From: Gramella jeungdoensis
Lineage (GTDB): Bacteria > Bacteroidota > Bacteroidia > Flavobacteriales > Flavobacteriaceae
NCBI RefSeq assembly: GCF_023805255.1
Contig: NZ_JAMSCK010000001.1
Coordinates: forward strand, 372,001 to 436,000
Direction of reading: 5' to 3'
DNA: 64,000 bases
Numbering within the stretch: the first letter of the stretch is position 1; each line of letters opens with the position of its first letter. Position numbers and translations under genes: made by a program. The notes beneath the pieces were generated by a model that saw nothing but the letters and a program-made list of their open reading frames with translations, was not told the DNA's origin and made no database searches. Positions 26,576 to 35,890 of the stretch are shown piece after piece.

Positions 26576-28690
26576 ATGCGAAAAATTATAGCTTTTCTGG
26601 TCATTTTATACTCAGTTGTTCTGGTGGCTCAGGAAAAACAAGTATCCCAAACCCAATATTTCGATTTTAAAAAAGTTGAGGCAAATGTGATGATCCAGCC
26701 TGAAGCGGGACTGGTAGAAGGAAGTGTTTCATTTGGTTTTGAAATTTTAAACCAGACCGATACTCTTTATATAGATGGGAGAAATATGGAGTTTAACGAT
26801 ATTCGTCTTAATGGAAATTCTGTCGAGTTTTTCAGCGATAAAAGAGGTTTGTATGTAATCGCGGGTTTTCTTCCTTCTCAAAATAATCAGTTGGACCTGA
26901 GCTATTCCGTAAGGCCAGCATCTGGAATGTATTTTATAAACTGGGAATTTCCCGATTTGGACGACTCTCAAAAACAGGTATGGACCCAGGGACAGGGGAG
27001 GTATACTTCAACATGGCTGCCAAGTTTCGATGATATGGAGGAAAAAGCTGAGTTCGATCTTAGTTTTGATTTTCCTTCCGGATATGAAGTTATATCGAAC
27101 GGCATCCTAAAAAATACCGAAAAGATTAATGATACCCTCACTCGCTGGGAGTTTGATATGCAAAAGCCTATGAGTAGCTATCTGGTAGCCGTTGCTGCTG
27201 GTAAATATGCATCTCAGAATAAAATTTCAGAAACTGGCGATGAGATCCAGCTTTTTTACCGACCAGAAGACTCACTTTTATTCGAGCCTACCTACAGGTA
27301 TACTAAAAGGATCTTCGATTTTCTGGAAAAAGAGATCGGGGTTCCCTATCCCTGGCAGAATTATAAACAGGTGCCGGTTCTGGATTTCCTGTATGCGGGA
27401 ATGGAAAATACAGGGGCCACCATATTTTCCCAGTCTCTTATGACCGATTCCATCGGTTTTAAAGACAGGAACTATGTAAATGTGAATGCTCATGAACTGG
27501 CGCATCAGTGGTTTGGAGACCTGGTGACCGAAACGAATAGTAAACATCACTGGCTGCATGAAGGCTTCGCGACCTATTATGCTCTGCTAGCGGAAAAAGA
27601 GATTTTTGGTGAAGATTATTATTACTGGAAACTTTTTGAAACTGCAGAAGAACTAAAACAACTTAGCGATTCAGGAAAAGGGCAGGCGTTGCTTGATCCA
27701 AAAGCAAGTTCCCTTACATTTTATCAGAAAGGAGCCTGGGCGCTGCATATCCTGAGAGATGAAATTGGAGATGAAGCCTTTAAACAAGGAATAAGGAAAT
27801 ACCTGGAAATTTATAGTTTCCAGAATGTGGAGACCGATAATTTCATCGCACAAATGGAACTGGCATCGGGGCAGGATCTTTCAGACTTCGTAAAGAACTG
27901 GTTGGAACAATCAGCATTTAAGGCTACCGAAGCGCTTGAGTCCCTTAAGAAATCCCAATTCATTAAGGATTATCTCGCCATAGCAGCTTTACGGGAAACT
28001 CCTCTTGATCAGAAATATGAACTCCTGGCTAGTGCACTGGACTTTCCGGTGAACGATTATATTGGGCAGGAGGTAGTACTTCAGCTCTCAGGTTTACAAT
28101 CTCCTCAGGCAATTCAGTTGTACAGGAAAGCCATGGAAACCAATAATGTTTATGTGAGACAGGCCGTAGCCATGAGTATGGAAAGTGTTCCGCAGGAACT
28201 AAAGAAGGAATTTGAATCTTTACTACAGGATGATTCCTATCTTACAAAAGAGGGAGCCTTATATAAATTATGGGAGCAGTTTCCTGAACAAAGAGGAGAG
28301 TATTTGAACAAAACAAAGAGATGGGAAGGTTTTTATAATAAGAATATAAGGATGCTATGGCTTACCCTGAATCTTGTCACTTCTGAATTTGAACCTGAAA
28401 AAACTAATTCTTATTATGAGGAACTTGCAGGCTATACGGATGAATGGAGGCCATTTCAGGTGAGGGAAAATGCATTTGGTTATTTATATCAGCTAGGTGC
28501 TTTTGATCGGGAAAGCCTGGAAAATCTTATAAAAGGAACACATCATCATGCTTACAGCTTTAGGAATTTTTGTCGGCAGTTGCTTTCTGAATTGTTGACG
28601 AACGAAGAATACAGGAAAGAACTAACAGATCTTTCTCAGGTCATGACTGAAAAGGAAACAGTATATCTGAGATCTAAAATCAACAGGTAA
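26576..28690 (+). CDS. Exported M1-family aminopeptidase
   Basis: A 704-residue protein with a signal peptide (MRKIIAFLVILYSVVLVAQ) and an N-terminal beta-saddle domain. The exopeptidase motif is GMENTGATIF (GAMEN-like), and the zinc site HELAHQW (HExxH) has its third ligand Glu in WLHEGFATYYA. Helical HEAT-like repeats fill the C-terminal 300 residues. M1 enzymes trim N-terminal residues from peptides, and here the enzyme is probably periplasmic. The closely following patatin genes (one-base gap) suggest an operon. A second, shorter M1 protein lies near 53 kb, so the window holds two. Confidence 0.93.
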   Translation: MRKIIAFLVILYSVVLVAQEKQVSQTQYFDFKKVEANVMIQPEAGLVEGSVSFGFEILNQTDTLYIDGRNMEFNDIRLNGNSVEFFSDKRGLYVIAGFLPSQNNQLDLSYSVRPASGMYFINWEFPDLDDSQKQVWTQGQGRYTSTWLPSFDDMEEKAEFDLSFDFPSGYEVISNGILKNTEKINDTLTRWEFDMQKPMSSYLVAVAAGKYASQNKISETGDEIQLFYRPEDSLLFEPTYRYTKRIFDFLEKEIGVPYPWQNYKQVPVLDFLYAGMENTGATIFSQSLMTDSIGFKDRNYVNVNAHELAHQWFGDLVTETNSKHHWLHEGFATYYALLAEKEIFGEDYYYWKLFETAEELKQLSDSGKGQALLDPKASSLTFYQKGAWALHILRDEIGDEAFKQGIRKYLEIYSFQNVETDNFIAQMELASGQDLSDFVKNWLEQSAFKATEALESLKKSQFIKDYLAIAALRETPLDQKYELLASALDFPVNDYIGQEVVLQLSGLQSPQAIQLYRKAMETNNVYVRQAVAMSMESVPQELKKEFESLLQDDSYLTKEGALYKLWEQFPEQRGEYLNKTKRWEGFYNKNIRMLWLTLNLVTSEFEPEKTNSYYEELAGYTDEWRPFQVRENAFGYLYQLGAFDRESLENLIKGTHHHAYSFRNFCRQLLSELLTNEEYRKELTDLSQVMTEKETVYLRSKINR

Positions 28691-28691
28691 T

Positions 28692-29594
28692 ATGCGTGCG
28701 CTGGTCATTTCAGGAGGGGGAAGTAAAGGGGCTTTTGCCGGCGGGGTTGCTCAATATCTTACCGAGGAATTGAAAAGGGACTACGATCTCTTTATCGGTA
28801 CCTCTACAGGCAGTCTGTTGATCTCGCATATGGCCCTGCATAAGGCTGAAAAGGTAAAACGAGTATATACTTCGGTTAACCAGTCCAGTATTTTTAGCAG
28901 TAGGCCTTTTCTGATTCATAAAAAGCATGGTTACGAGAATATCAGCATAAATCACTTTAATGTATTGCTCAATTTTCTGAAGGGAAGGAAGACCTTTGGT
29001 GATAGTTTTAATTTAAAAAAGTTACTGAAGAAAACATTTTCTAAAGAAGAATTTGAAGAATTAAAAAACGGCCCCAAGGATATCATAGTGACGGTGTCAA
29101 ACCTGTCTTTGAACGAGGTGGAGTATAAATCTATCAGGGATTACGAATATGAAGATTTTATAGAATGGATCTGGATATCCTGTAATTATACACCCTTCAT
29201 GAGCCTCGTTAAAAAAAATGGTTGTGAGTATGCCGATGGAGGGCTTGGATCTATGGTACCTATAGAGGAAGCCATTAGAAGAGGTGCCACAGAGGTAGAT
29301 GCCATTATCCTTAAGACAGAGGTTACCTATTTTAACAGGTTGCCCTCGAAAAATGTTTTTTCGCTCATCACCAATCTTTTTGCTTTTATGCTGGATCGTA
29401 TCGAACGTCAGAATATTCAGATAGGGAAATTTGCCGCTTCTCATCACGATGCCATTCTGAATTTCTATTATACTCCCACGGTATTAACTACTAATTCCCT
29501 TATTTTTGATGAAGAGAAAATGACCGAATGGTGGGAAAGTGGCTTTGAATTTGCTAAACATATGAATAAAGAATTAGACCAAATAGAACCCTAA
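28692..29594 (+). CDS. Patatin-like phospholipase, copy 1
   Basis: A 300-residue cytoplasmic-looking protein without a signal peptide. It has the patatin oxyanion loop SGGGSKGAFAGG, nucleophile motif GTSTGS (Ser38) and dyad Asp in YADGGLGS (about residue 180). Patatins hydrolyse acyl esters of phospholipids or other lipids with a Ser-Asp dyad. It starts one base after the M1 peptidase stop, and its stop overlaps the start of the next patatin by one base (TAATG), so the three genes are very probably one transcript. It is clearly homologous to its neighbour along its whole length. Confidence 0.9.
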   Translation: MRALVISGGGSKGAFAGGVAQYLTEELKRDYDLFIGTSTGSLLISHMALHKAEKVKRVYTSVNQSSIFSSRPFLIHKKHGYENISINHFNVLLNFLKGRKTFGDSFNLKKLLKKTFSKEEFEELKNGPKDIIVTVSNLSLNEVEYKSIRDYEYEDFIEWIWISCNYTPFMSLVKKNGCEYADGGLGSMVPIEEAIRRGATEVDAIILKTEVTYFNRLPSKNVFSLITNLFAFMLDRIERQNIQIGKFAASHHDAILNFYYTPTVLTTNSLIFDEEKMTEWWESGFEFAKHMNKELDQIEP

Positions 29595-30517
29595 TGCGAG
29601 CATTGGTAATATCTGGAGGAGGAAGTAAAGGAGCTTTCGCCGGTGGCGTCGCTCAATACCTTATCCAGGAAAAAAAGAGAAATTACGATCTGTTTCTGGG
29701 GACATCTACAGGAAGTCTTCTTATCCCGCACCTTGCAGCCGGTAATATTCAGAAGATCTATGATATCTACACTAATGTCACTCAACGCAAGATCTTCAGT
29801 ATTAATCCTTTTATAGTAAAGAAAAAGGAAGGCCGGGAATATGTGACCATCAATTATTTAAATACGATATGGCAATTTATCAGGCAACGACGAACTTTTG
29901 GAGAAAGTAAGGCGCTGAGGCGAAATATTAGAAAAAATTTCTCTCACCAGGATTTTAATGAGCTTAGGAATAAGGTGGAAGATGTTGTGGTTACGGTTTC
30001 AAATCTGTCCAAGAACAGGGTAGAGTATAAGTCTATTCATGAATTTGAATATGACGATTTTTGTGACTGGATCTGGATATCCTGTAATTATATTCCCTTT
30101 ATGAGTCTCGCCGAGAAGGACGGATTTGAATATGCTGATGGCGGTCTGGGGTGTGTGGTACCCATCAGGGAAGCTATAAAAAGAGGAGCTACCGAAGTGG
30201 ATGCGATTATCCTGGAAGCCGAAAACATGGAGTATCATAAAATACTAGGGAAAAACCCTTTCTCACTTATGGTAAATTTATTTGGTTTCCTTCTGGACCA
30301 GGTGGAGTATCATGATATTGTGGAAGGTAAGCTGGCAGCCATGAATAAAAAGGTCAAGCTCAATATCTACTACACTCCTACTAGACTCACCGAAAATTCA
30401 CTGGTCTTCAATAAAAAAGCAATGACCCAGTGGTGGCAACAGGGATATGAGTATGCCGAAAAGAAGGACCTGGAACGAAAAGCCGATAAATCCTCCTGGT
30501 TTAGATTAGGCTTCTAA
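29594..30517 (+). CDS. Patatin-like phospholipase, copy 2
   Basis: A 307-residue tandem paralogue of the preceding gene. It has an identical oxyanion motif (SGGGSKGAFAGGVAQYL), GTSTGS nucleophile motif and YADGGLG dyad motif. Long conserved stretches include VTVSNLS, DWIWISCNY and RGATEVDAIIL. The two copies differ mainly in the central charged region and at the C-terminus, which here is basic (DLERKADKSSWFRLGF). Translation is probably coupled to copy 1 through the TAATG overlap. Its last 17 bases overlap the 3' end of a gene on the opposite strand. Confidence 0.9.
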   Translation: MRALVISGGGSKGAFAGGVAQYLIQEKKRNYDLFLGTSTGSLLIPHLAAGNIQKIYDIYTNVTQRKIFSINPFIVKKKEGREYVTINYLNTIWQFIRQRRTFGESKALRRNIRKNFSHQDFNELRNKVEDVVVTVSNLSKNRVEYKSIHEFEYDDFCDWIWISCNYIPFMSLAEKDGFEYADGGLGCVVPIREAIKRGATEVDAIILEAENMEYHKILGKNPFSLMVNLFGFLLDQVEYHDIVEGKLAAMNKKVKLNIYYTPTRLTENSLVFNKKAMTQWWQQGYEYAEKKDLERKADKSSWFRLGF

Positions 30518-31022
30518 CTTCTTTTTTGATGTATGAAAGTCCGGTGTCTGTTGGTGCCTGCTTGCCCATTAAATTTTTAAGGATCATCTCCCTTAATTGA
30601 TCGGCATTGGTTATATCTTCTTTGGCAGATGCTTTTCGTATCAAAGAAATAGTGGCATTCTTGGAAGTTTTGATATAATCCCAGCATTCATTGGTAATAT
30701 AGATCTGCTGCGCAATGTTATGCTCAAACTCCTGTTCGATCGTAGCTATAAGAAGGTTAGCATAAAGATCGGGATCTTCAGAATTTGGTTTTACACGAAA
30801 AAGGATCTGGCCTGGGGAGATCCTTTCAAGAAAAAGGGCCAGGCGTTCATAAGCCTGTAGCTTGATAGGTAAAGAGGTTTTTCGGTTTTCCCTAAGCATC
30901 AGGAATCTCCTGCGGTTTTCCTCATTTTTCGAATAGGTGTTGAAAAAGTAAAATGCAACTAATCCAACAACCACGGCAGGTAATATGGCGTATAAGAAAT
31001 TAAGAATATCTGTTTCGTTCAT
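30501..31022 (-). CDS. Membrane-anchored protein of unknown function
   Basis: A 173-residue protein with one N-terminal membrane helix (residues about 8-27) after a short acidic start (MNETDILNF). A long, mostly helical cytoplasmic part follows (TSLPIKLQAYERLALFLERISPG, then NLLIATIEQEFEHNIAQQIYI). This architecture is common in Flavobacteriia, but I know no function. It starts 12 bases after the glutamate-synthase-like stop and so ends the five-gene DsrE/M20D operon. Its 3' end overlaps patatin copy 2 tail-to-tail by 17 bases. Confidence 0.75.
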   Translation of the reverse strand: MNETDILNFLYAILPAVVVGLVAFYFFNTYSKNEENRRRFLMLRENRKTSLPIKLQAYERLALFLERISPGQILFRVKPNSEDPDLYANLLIATIEQEFEHNIAQQIYITNECWDYIKTSKNATISLIRKASAKEDITNADQLREMILKNLMGKQAPTDTGLSYIKKEVRSLI

Positions 31023-31034
31023 CAGGTTTAATGT

Positions 31035-32630
31035 TTAATCTATGGCATCTTCTGTCTTGCGCATTTTTTTCAGATTGAGGTTCCCCCCTAAGTGCGGACA
31101 ATCCAGAAGCTCCTGAACAGAGGCGAAATTTACTTTATCTTTATGGTATGAAAAAGCGGTCGCCAGAGTTTTTGCCAGATTTTTATCGCTTAGATTGATA
31201 TCCACATCATCGGTGTTGAACTGGCATGGGTGTTCATGTCCGCTTGCATGACATATTTGAAGAAGCTCCTTTCTGAATTTGGTAAAATAAAAATTGGTTC
31301 GTATCGCTTTATCCTTCACATTGATGCCGGCCTGCAACCATTTGTTTTGCGTGGCAACTCCGGAAGGGCAAGTGTTGGTATGGCAGCTCTGTGCCTGGAT
31401 ACAACCTACACTCATCATGGCTTCTCTTGCTACATTTATAAGGTCGGCTCCAAGGGCGAATGCCATGGTTGCTTTAGCCGGAAATCCGAGTTTTCCGGAG
31501 GCAATGAAGACAAGTCGGTGAGTAAGTTTATGCTTTTGAAAAACCTTATATACGTCGGTAAATCCATAGATCCAGGGTAGGGATACATGATCGGCGAAAC
31601 TTGGTGGTGCCGCGCCGGTACCACCTTCACCACCATCAATGGTAATGAAATCCGGTCCACAGTCCTTTTTCTCCATGATTCTTGCGAGGTTTTCCCAATC
31701 GTTCAATTGTCCTACAGCCGATTTTATACCAGTAGGCAAGCCCGTCGCATCGGCGATCTTTTCGATGAAATCAACCATATCATCCATATCACTAAAAGCA
31801 GAATGATAGGGAGGGGAGATTACATCCTTGCCCATGGGAACACCCCTTATTTTTGAAATTTCCTTTGATATTTTTGCGGCAGGTAAAACTCCTCCTTTTC
31901 CTGGTTTGGCACCCTGCGATAATTTCAATTCGATCGCCCTTATTTGAGGATTGCTATCCACCATTTCCACAAGCTTATCCATTGAGAAATTCCCATTTTC
32001 ATCGCGCACACCAAAATATCCGGTGCCGATTTGAAAAACCACATCGGCTCCTTTTTGATGATAGGGAGAAAAGCCTCCTTCGCCGGTATTGTGATATGCA
32101 CCTGAAAGTTTACAGCCTTTGTTAAGGGATTCAATAGCTTTTGCAGAAAGGGAGCCAAAACTCATCGCAGAAACATTGATCACAGAAGCTGGTCTGTATG
32201 GCCTGCGACGTTTATTATACTCACCCATTAATTTGGCCGATGGAACAAATCCGGAATTTTTCAAATTTGGATGCCCTTCAGGTAATTTATAAGGTAACAG
32301 GGCATTGTTGATAAAGATATAGTTGGTTGAAAATATATCCTGGTCGGTTCCAAAACCCTCGTAATTGTCCATGTTCTTTGCTGAAGCATAGATCCAGCCT
32401 CGCTCTCTTCGATTAAAGGGAAGCTCCTCGCGGTTATTGGCAACTATGTACTGCCTGAGTTCAGGGCCAATACTTTCAAGCCAGTACCTCAAGTGCCCTA
32501 CTACAGGGAAATTATGTTTGATGGTATGCTTTTTATTAAAAAAGATATCCGCTATAGCAACAATAGCCAAAAAGATCAGTATCCATCCCCACCATGGAAT
32601 ATCTTTTATTATATCAAAAGCCTCCTGCAT
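31035..32630 (-). CDS. FMN-binding glutamate synthase family protein
   Basis: A 531-residue protein with an N-terminal membrane helix (residues about 14-30) before a glutamate-synthase alpha-subunit-like TIM barrel. It carries FMN-site features (MSFGSLSAKAIESLNKG, GGEGGTGAAPPSF) and a Cys cluster (SCHTNTCPSGVATQ) like the iron-sulphur ligands of GOGAT. It lacks the glutaminase domain, so it is not full glutamate synthase. The family's true reaction is unproven. It starts one base after the first M20D stop and lies 12 bases before the membrane protein gene. The membrane anchor suggests electron exchange with the quinone pool, an inference. Confidence 0.88.
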   Translation of the reverse strand: MQEAFDIIKDIPWWGWILIFLAIVAIADIFFNKKHTIKHNFPVVGHLRYWLESIGPELRQYIVANNREELPFNRRERGWIYASAKNMDNYEGFGTDQDIFSTNYIFINNALLPYKLPEGHPNLKNSGFVPSAKLMGEYNKRRRPYRPASVINVSAMSFGSLSAKAIESLNKGCKLSGAYHNTGEGGFSPYHQKGADVVFQIGTGYFGVRDENGNFSMDKLVEMVDSNPQIRAIELKLSQGAKPGKGGVLPAAKISKEISKIRGVPMGKDVISPPYHSAFSDMDDMVDFIEKIADATGLPTGIKSAVGQLNDWENLARIMEKKDCGPDFITIDGGEGGTGAAPPSFADHVSLPWIYGFTDVYKVFQKHKLTHRLVFIASGKLGFPAKATMAFALGADLINVAREAMMSVGCIQAQSCHTNTCPSGVATQNKWLQAGINVKDKAIRTNFYFTKFRKELLQICHASGHEHPCQFNTDDVDINLSDKNLAKTLATAFSYHKDKVNFASVQELLDCPHLGGNLNLKKMRKTEDAID

Positions 32631-32631
32631 T

Positions 32632-33912
32632 TTAGGACTGATTTAGATAATCTAAAGTGAGTTGAGTCATAGTTTCTACTCCCAAAAGCAGCCCTCTTTC
32701 GTCTATAAAAAAATCAGGTGTATGATGTGGAGCCGGATTTTCTACACCTGGTTTTTTACCTCCCAGAAAAAAATAGAGCCCTGGAACTTCCTGGGCAAAA
32801 AAGGAAAAATCTTCTGCACCTGTAATTGCTTTAATAAGCTTTACATTTTCTTTTCCTGCAACTTTTTCAAATGTAGGTAGCATTTGAGTTGTTAGCTCGG
32901 GATCATTATAGGTGATTGGGTAACCTTTAGCAATATCGATTTCAGCTTCGGCACGATAAACAGCTGCCAGGGCGGGAACCATCTCCTTCATTCTCCTGTT
33001 AATCATTTTTTGCATATCTACATTAAGCGTCCTTAAAGTACCAATGATAGTGGCCTCTTCAGGAATGATATTACTTCTTACACCACTTTCAATCTTTCCG
33101 ATGGAAAGAACCGCTGCTTCTTCGGTAAGTTTGGACTCCCGGGAAATGATCGTTTGTAAACCATCAATTATCTTAACGGCGGCCATGATGGGGTCTACAC
33201 CTGTCCAGGGTGTGGAACCGTGACTTTGCTTTCCTTTTATTATGATCTCAAAACTTTGGGATGCAGCCATAATGCCTTCGGGCTTATAAGCTATCGTATT
33301 TATATCCTGATCTGCTGAAATATGCAGTCCAAAAATTACATCCACATCAGGGTTTTTAAGAACATTTTCTTTTACCATTAGTTCAGCGCCTCCTTCTTCC
33401 CCCGGGGGAGCCCCTTCTTCAGCTGGTTGGAAAATGAATTTCACAGTTCCCGGAAAGTCTTTGTTTTTAGATAGAATTTCGGCTACCCCCATTAAAATAG
33501 CAATATGGGTATCATGCCCACAAGCATGCATTACAGGTACTTCTTCACCTCGAAATTCACCGGTGGCTTCAGACTTAAATGGAACATCGGTTCGCTCCTT
33601 TACCGGAAGACCATCAATATCTGCGCGAAGTCCAACTACCTTTCCCGGCCTGTTTCCTTCCAGGATACCAACCACCCCTGTCTTTGCGACCCCTTTTTGC
33701 ACTTTTATACCTAAAGACTCCAGGTGTGACGCAATTTTTTCAGCTGTTTCAAATTCACGGTTGCCTAATTCGGGATGTTGATGGAAATCACGTCGCCATT
33801 CAATCACCTTAGGTTCAATTTCCTTAATTTCTTCCTTTAAGGTTGCCTGGGCATTTATAAGTCCTGAAATAAAAAGGACAGCTCCAAGGAACAGGATTTT
33901 TTTAATGTTCAT
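32632..33912 (-). CDS. Exported M20D-family amidohydrolase, copy 2
   Basis: A 426-residue protein with a signal peptide (MNIKKILFLGAVLFISGLINAQ) and the M20D catalytic features: MHACGHDTH (Cys and metal-binding His), QPAEEGAPPGEEGG (catalytic and ligand Glu), GLHIS, a lid/dimerisation domain (KGKQSHGSTPW), and HHTPDF near the end. The family removes acyl or amino-acid groups from N-acyl amino acids such as hippurate or indole conjugates. It follows a close paralogue by four bases and precedes the glutamate-synthase-like gene by one base. The signal peptide points to periplasmic action. Confidence 0.93.
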   Translation of the reverse strand: MNIKKILFLGAVLFISGLINAQATLKEEIKEIEPKVIEWRRDFHQHPELGNREFETAEKIASHLESLGIKVQKGVAKTGVVGILEGNRPGKVVGLRADIDGLPVKERTDVPFKSEATGEFRGEEVPVMHACGHDTHIAILMGVAEILSKNKDFPGTVKFIFQPAEEGAPPGEEGGAELMVKENVLKNPDVDVIFGLHISADQDINTIAYKPEGIMAASQSFEIIIKGKQSHGSTPWTGVDPIMAAVKIIDGLQTIISRESKLTEEAAVLSIGKIESGVRSNIIPEEATIIGTLRTLNVDMQKMINRRMKEMVPALAAVYRAEAEIDIAKGYPITYNDPELTTQMLPTFEKVAGKENVKLIKAITGAEDFSFFAQEVPGLYFFLGGKKPGVENPAPHHTPDFFIDERGLLLGVETMTQLTLDYLNQS

Positions 33913-33916
33913 ATGA

Positions 33917-35188
33917 TTAATTGTTTAAATAATCCAGGGTTAACTGTGTCATTGTTTTGACTCCTAGTAGTAAGCCACTGTCATCAATAAAGAATTCAGG
34001 AGTATGATGCCTTGTGGGCTCTCCATTGACCGGCATTCCACCAAGAAAAAAGTAAAGGCCTGGAACTTCTTCCTGGAAGAATGAAAAATCTTCCCCACCG
34101 GTGGTTGCTTTCATGAGCTTTACATTTTCTTCACCGGCTACTTTTTTGAGGGTAGGAACCATTTTTTCGGTTAACCCTGGATCATTGAAAGTAATCGCAG
34201 TGTTGTTTTGAATCTCAATAGTAGCTTCACCACCGTAAGCTTCGGCGATGGCAGGTACCAGTTCCCTCATTCTCTTGAGAATAAGTTTTTTGCTTTCAGG
34301 ATCAAGGGTTCTTACTGTCCCGATCATTTCGGCCGACTCAGGAATGATATTGAATCTTACTCCACTGGTGATTTTTCCGACAGTGATAACAGAAGCCGAT
34401 TCGGTTAATTCAGCATTTCGGCTTACTATGGTTTGTAGTCCATCGATGATCTTGGCCGAGATCAAAATTGGATCCACTCCACTCCAGGGAGCAGAGCCGT
34501 GTGCCTGTTTTCCCTGTACATTGATCACAAACCTTTCAACTGCTGCCATTGTTCCCTCGGGTTTGTATTTAATGGTCCCAACAGGGGTGGCGGCGTTGAT
34601 GTGAAGACCAAAAATGGCATCCACATCAGGGTTCTTGAGCACCCCTTCCTTGATCATTAAAGAAGCTCCGCCTTCTTCGCCCGGTGGAGGTCCTTCTTCA
34701 GCCGGTTGGAAAATGAATTTTACGGTCCCGTTTATCTGATCCTTATGTTTTGAAAGTATCTCGGCCACGCCCATAAGAATTGCCGTATGAGTATCATGGC
34801 CACAGGCATGCATTACGCCCGTTTTCTGGCCTAAAAATTCGGTAGTCACTTCCGATTTGAACGGAAGATCATTGGTTTCGGTTACCGGAAGGGCATCGAT
34901 ATCTGCTCTCAAAGCAACAGTTTTTCCCGGGTTTGCTCCTTTAAGAATTCCTACCACCCCGGTTTTGGCTATTCCTGTTTTAGTTTCTATTCCTAACGAC
35001 TGAAGATGCTCGGCAATTTTTTCTGCTGTTTTGAATTCCCGGTTTGAGAGTTCGGGATGCTCATGAATATCTCGTCGCCATTCTATCACCTTATCTTCAA
35101 TATTTGCGAATTCTTCTGCGGGAATATCCGTCTGCGCCGAAAGTAATCCGCAAAATAAGATTGAGGTGGCCAATAAATAACTTTTCAT
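33917..35188 (-). CDS. Exported M20D-family amidohydrolase, copy 1
   Basis: About 423 residues with a signal peptide (MKSYLLATSILFCGLLSAQ). It has the same catalytic set as its neighbour: MHACGHDTHTA, QPAEEGPPPGEEGG, GLHIN, GKQAHGSAPW and RHHTPEF. The two genes share most of their sequence and clearly arose by tandem duplication. Retention of both suggests distinct substrates. The ATG at 35188 opens the signal peptide; an in-frame TTG two codons earlier is unlikely. It begins six bases after the DsrE-like stop and belongs to the same operon. Confidence 0.93.
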   Translation of the reverse strand: MKSYLLATSILFCGLLSAQTDIPAEEFANIEDKVIEWRRDIHEHPELSNREFKTAEKIAEHLQSLGIETKTGIAKTGVVGILKGANPGKTVALRADIDALPVTETNDLPFKSEVTTEFLGQKTGVMHACGHDTHTAILMGVAEILSKHKDQINGTVKFIFQPAEEGPPPGEEGGASLMIKEGVLKNPDVDAIFGLHINAATPVGTIKYKPEGTMAAVERFVINVQGKQAHGSAPWSGVDPILISAKIIDGLQTIVSRNAELTESASVITVGKITSGVRFNIIPESAEMIGTVRTLDPESKKLILKRMRELVPAIAEAYGGEATIEIQNNTAITFNDPGLTEKMVPTLKKVAGEENVKLMKATTGGEDFSFFQEEVPGLYFFLGGMPVNGEPTRHHTPEFFIDDSGLLLGVKTMTQLTLDYLNN

Positions 35189-35194
35189 AATCAA

Positions 35195-35731
35195 TTAAAA
35201 TTTAATAAGTCTGTAATCGTCATTTTGAAGCTGTACCAAAGCCGTCATTGCCGACAGGGCGAAATGGGCATTTTCATCAGCTTTCTCCCTTGTAACCTTA
35301 TGATGAGCTGCACTTTGTCCACACAGGATCACCTGCACTCCTTTGTTTGTAAGGGCATCGATCAAAGGAAGATTTGGGTTTTTCTTTACCTCCGGATATT
35401 TCTCAGTATAAAATTCATCCTTCATTATATCAAACACCGCATTGCCGTGAAGTACCAGGGCTATTTTCATATTCTTTGGATCCACGCCTGCTTTTTCATG
35501 CATGTTCAGATATCTGGCTGCTGTTTCTATAAGCTTATTAGGCTGGGACGGATCAAAACTCCTGTCCACATCTATTACCGCCTTTAATTCTCCTGAAGTA
35601 TTAGTTTTGAATTCCGGAGATTCAACAGTAAAGGTTTTGCCATAATCTGGGATAACATTTCCCGGGCCGTAATCCTGTGCAAAAACAAAAGATGAAATTA
35701 GGAAAGCAAGCAACCAAAGACTTTTTTTCAT
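35195..35731 (-). CDS. Exported DsrE/DsrF-like family protein
   Basis: A 178-residue protein with a signal peptide (MKKSLWLLAFLISSFVFAQ) and a DsrE-type alpha/beta domain. It shows MKIALVLHGNAVFDIM, LPLIDALTNKGVQVILCGQSA with the conserved active-type Cys, and a helical end (FALSAMTALVQLQNDDYRLIKF). DsrE proteins carry or sense sulphur on a cysteine, and exported versions may act in periplasmic redox. It is the first gene of the five-gene leftward operon leading through two amidohydrolases to the FMN protein. The promoter region (35732-35890) shows no clear TAnnTTTG box. Confidence 0.82.
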   Translation of the reverse strand: MKKSLWLLAFLISSFVFAQDYGPGNVIPDYGKTFTVESPEFKTNTSGELKAVIDVDRSFDPSQPNKLIETAARYLNMHEKAGVDPKNMKIALVLHGNAVFDIMKDEFYTEKYPEVKKNPNLPLIDALTNKGVQVILCGQSAAHHKVTREKADENAHFALSAMTALVQLQNDDYRLIKF

Positions 35732-35890
35732 GGGGGTACTATGATAGTTAGGGTTCAGAATTTTAAAGATATTAAATTATACTTCAAATGATGGACTAGC
35801 AAAAGGGATTTGTTCAAAAAAGGAAAGGAATCGGGTTTACTTTTTTGCTCATTTTGGTTACCTTTCAGCTTTTTAAAAACGGAGGAAAAA

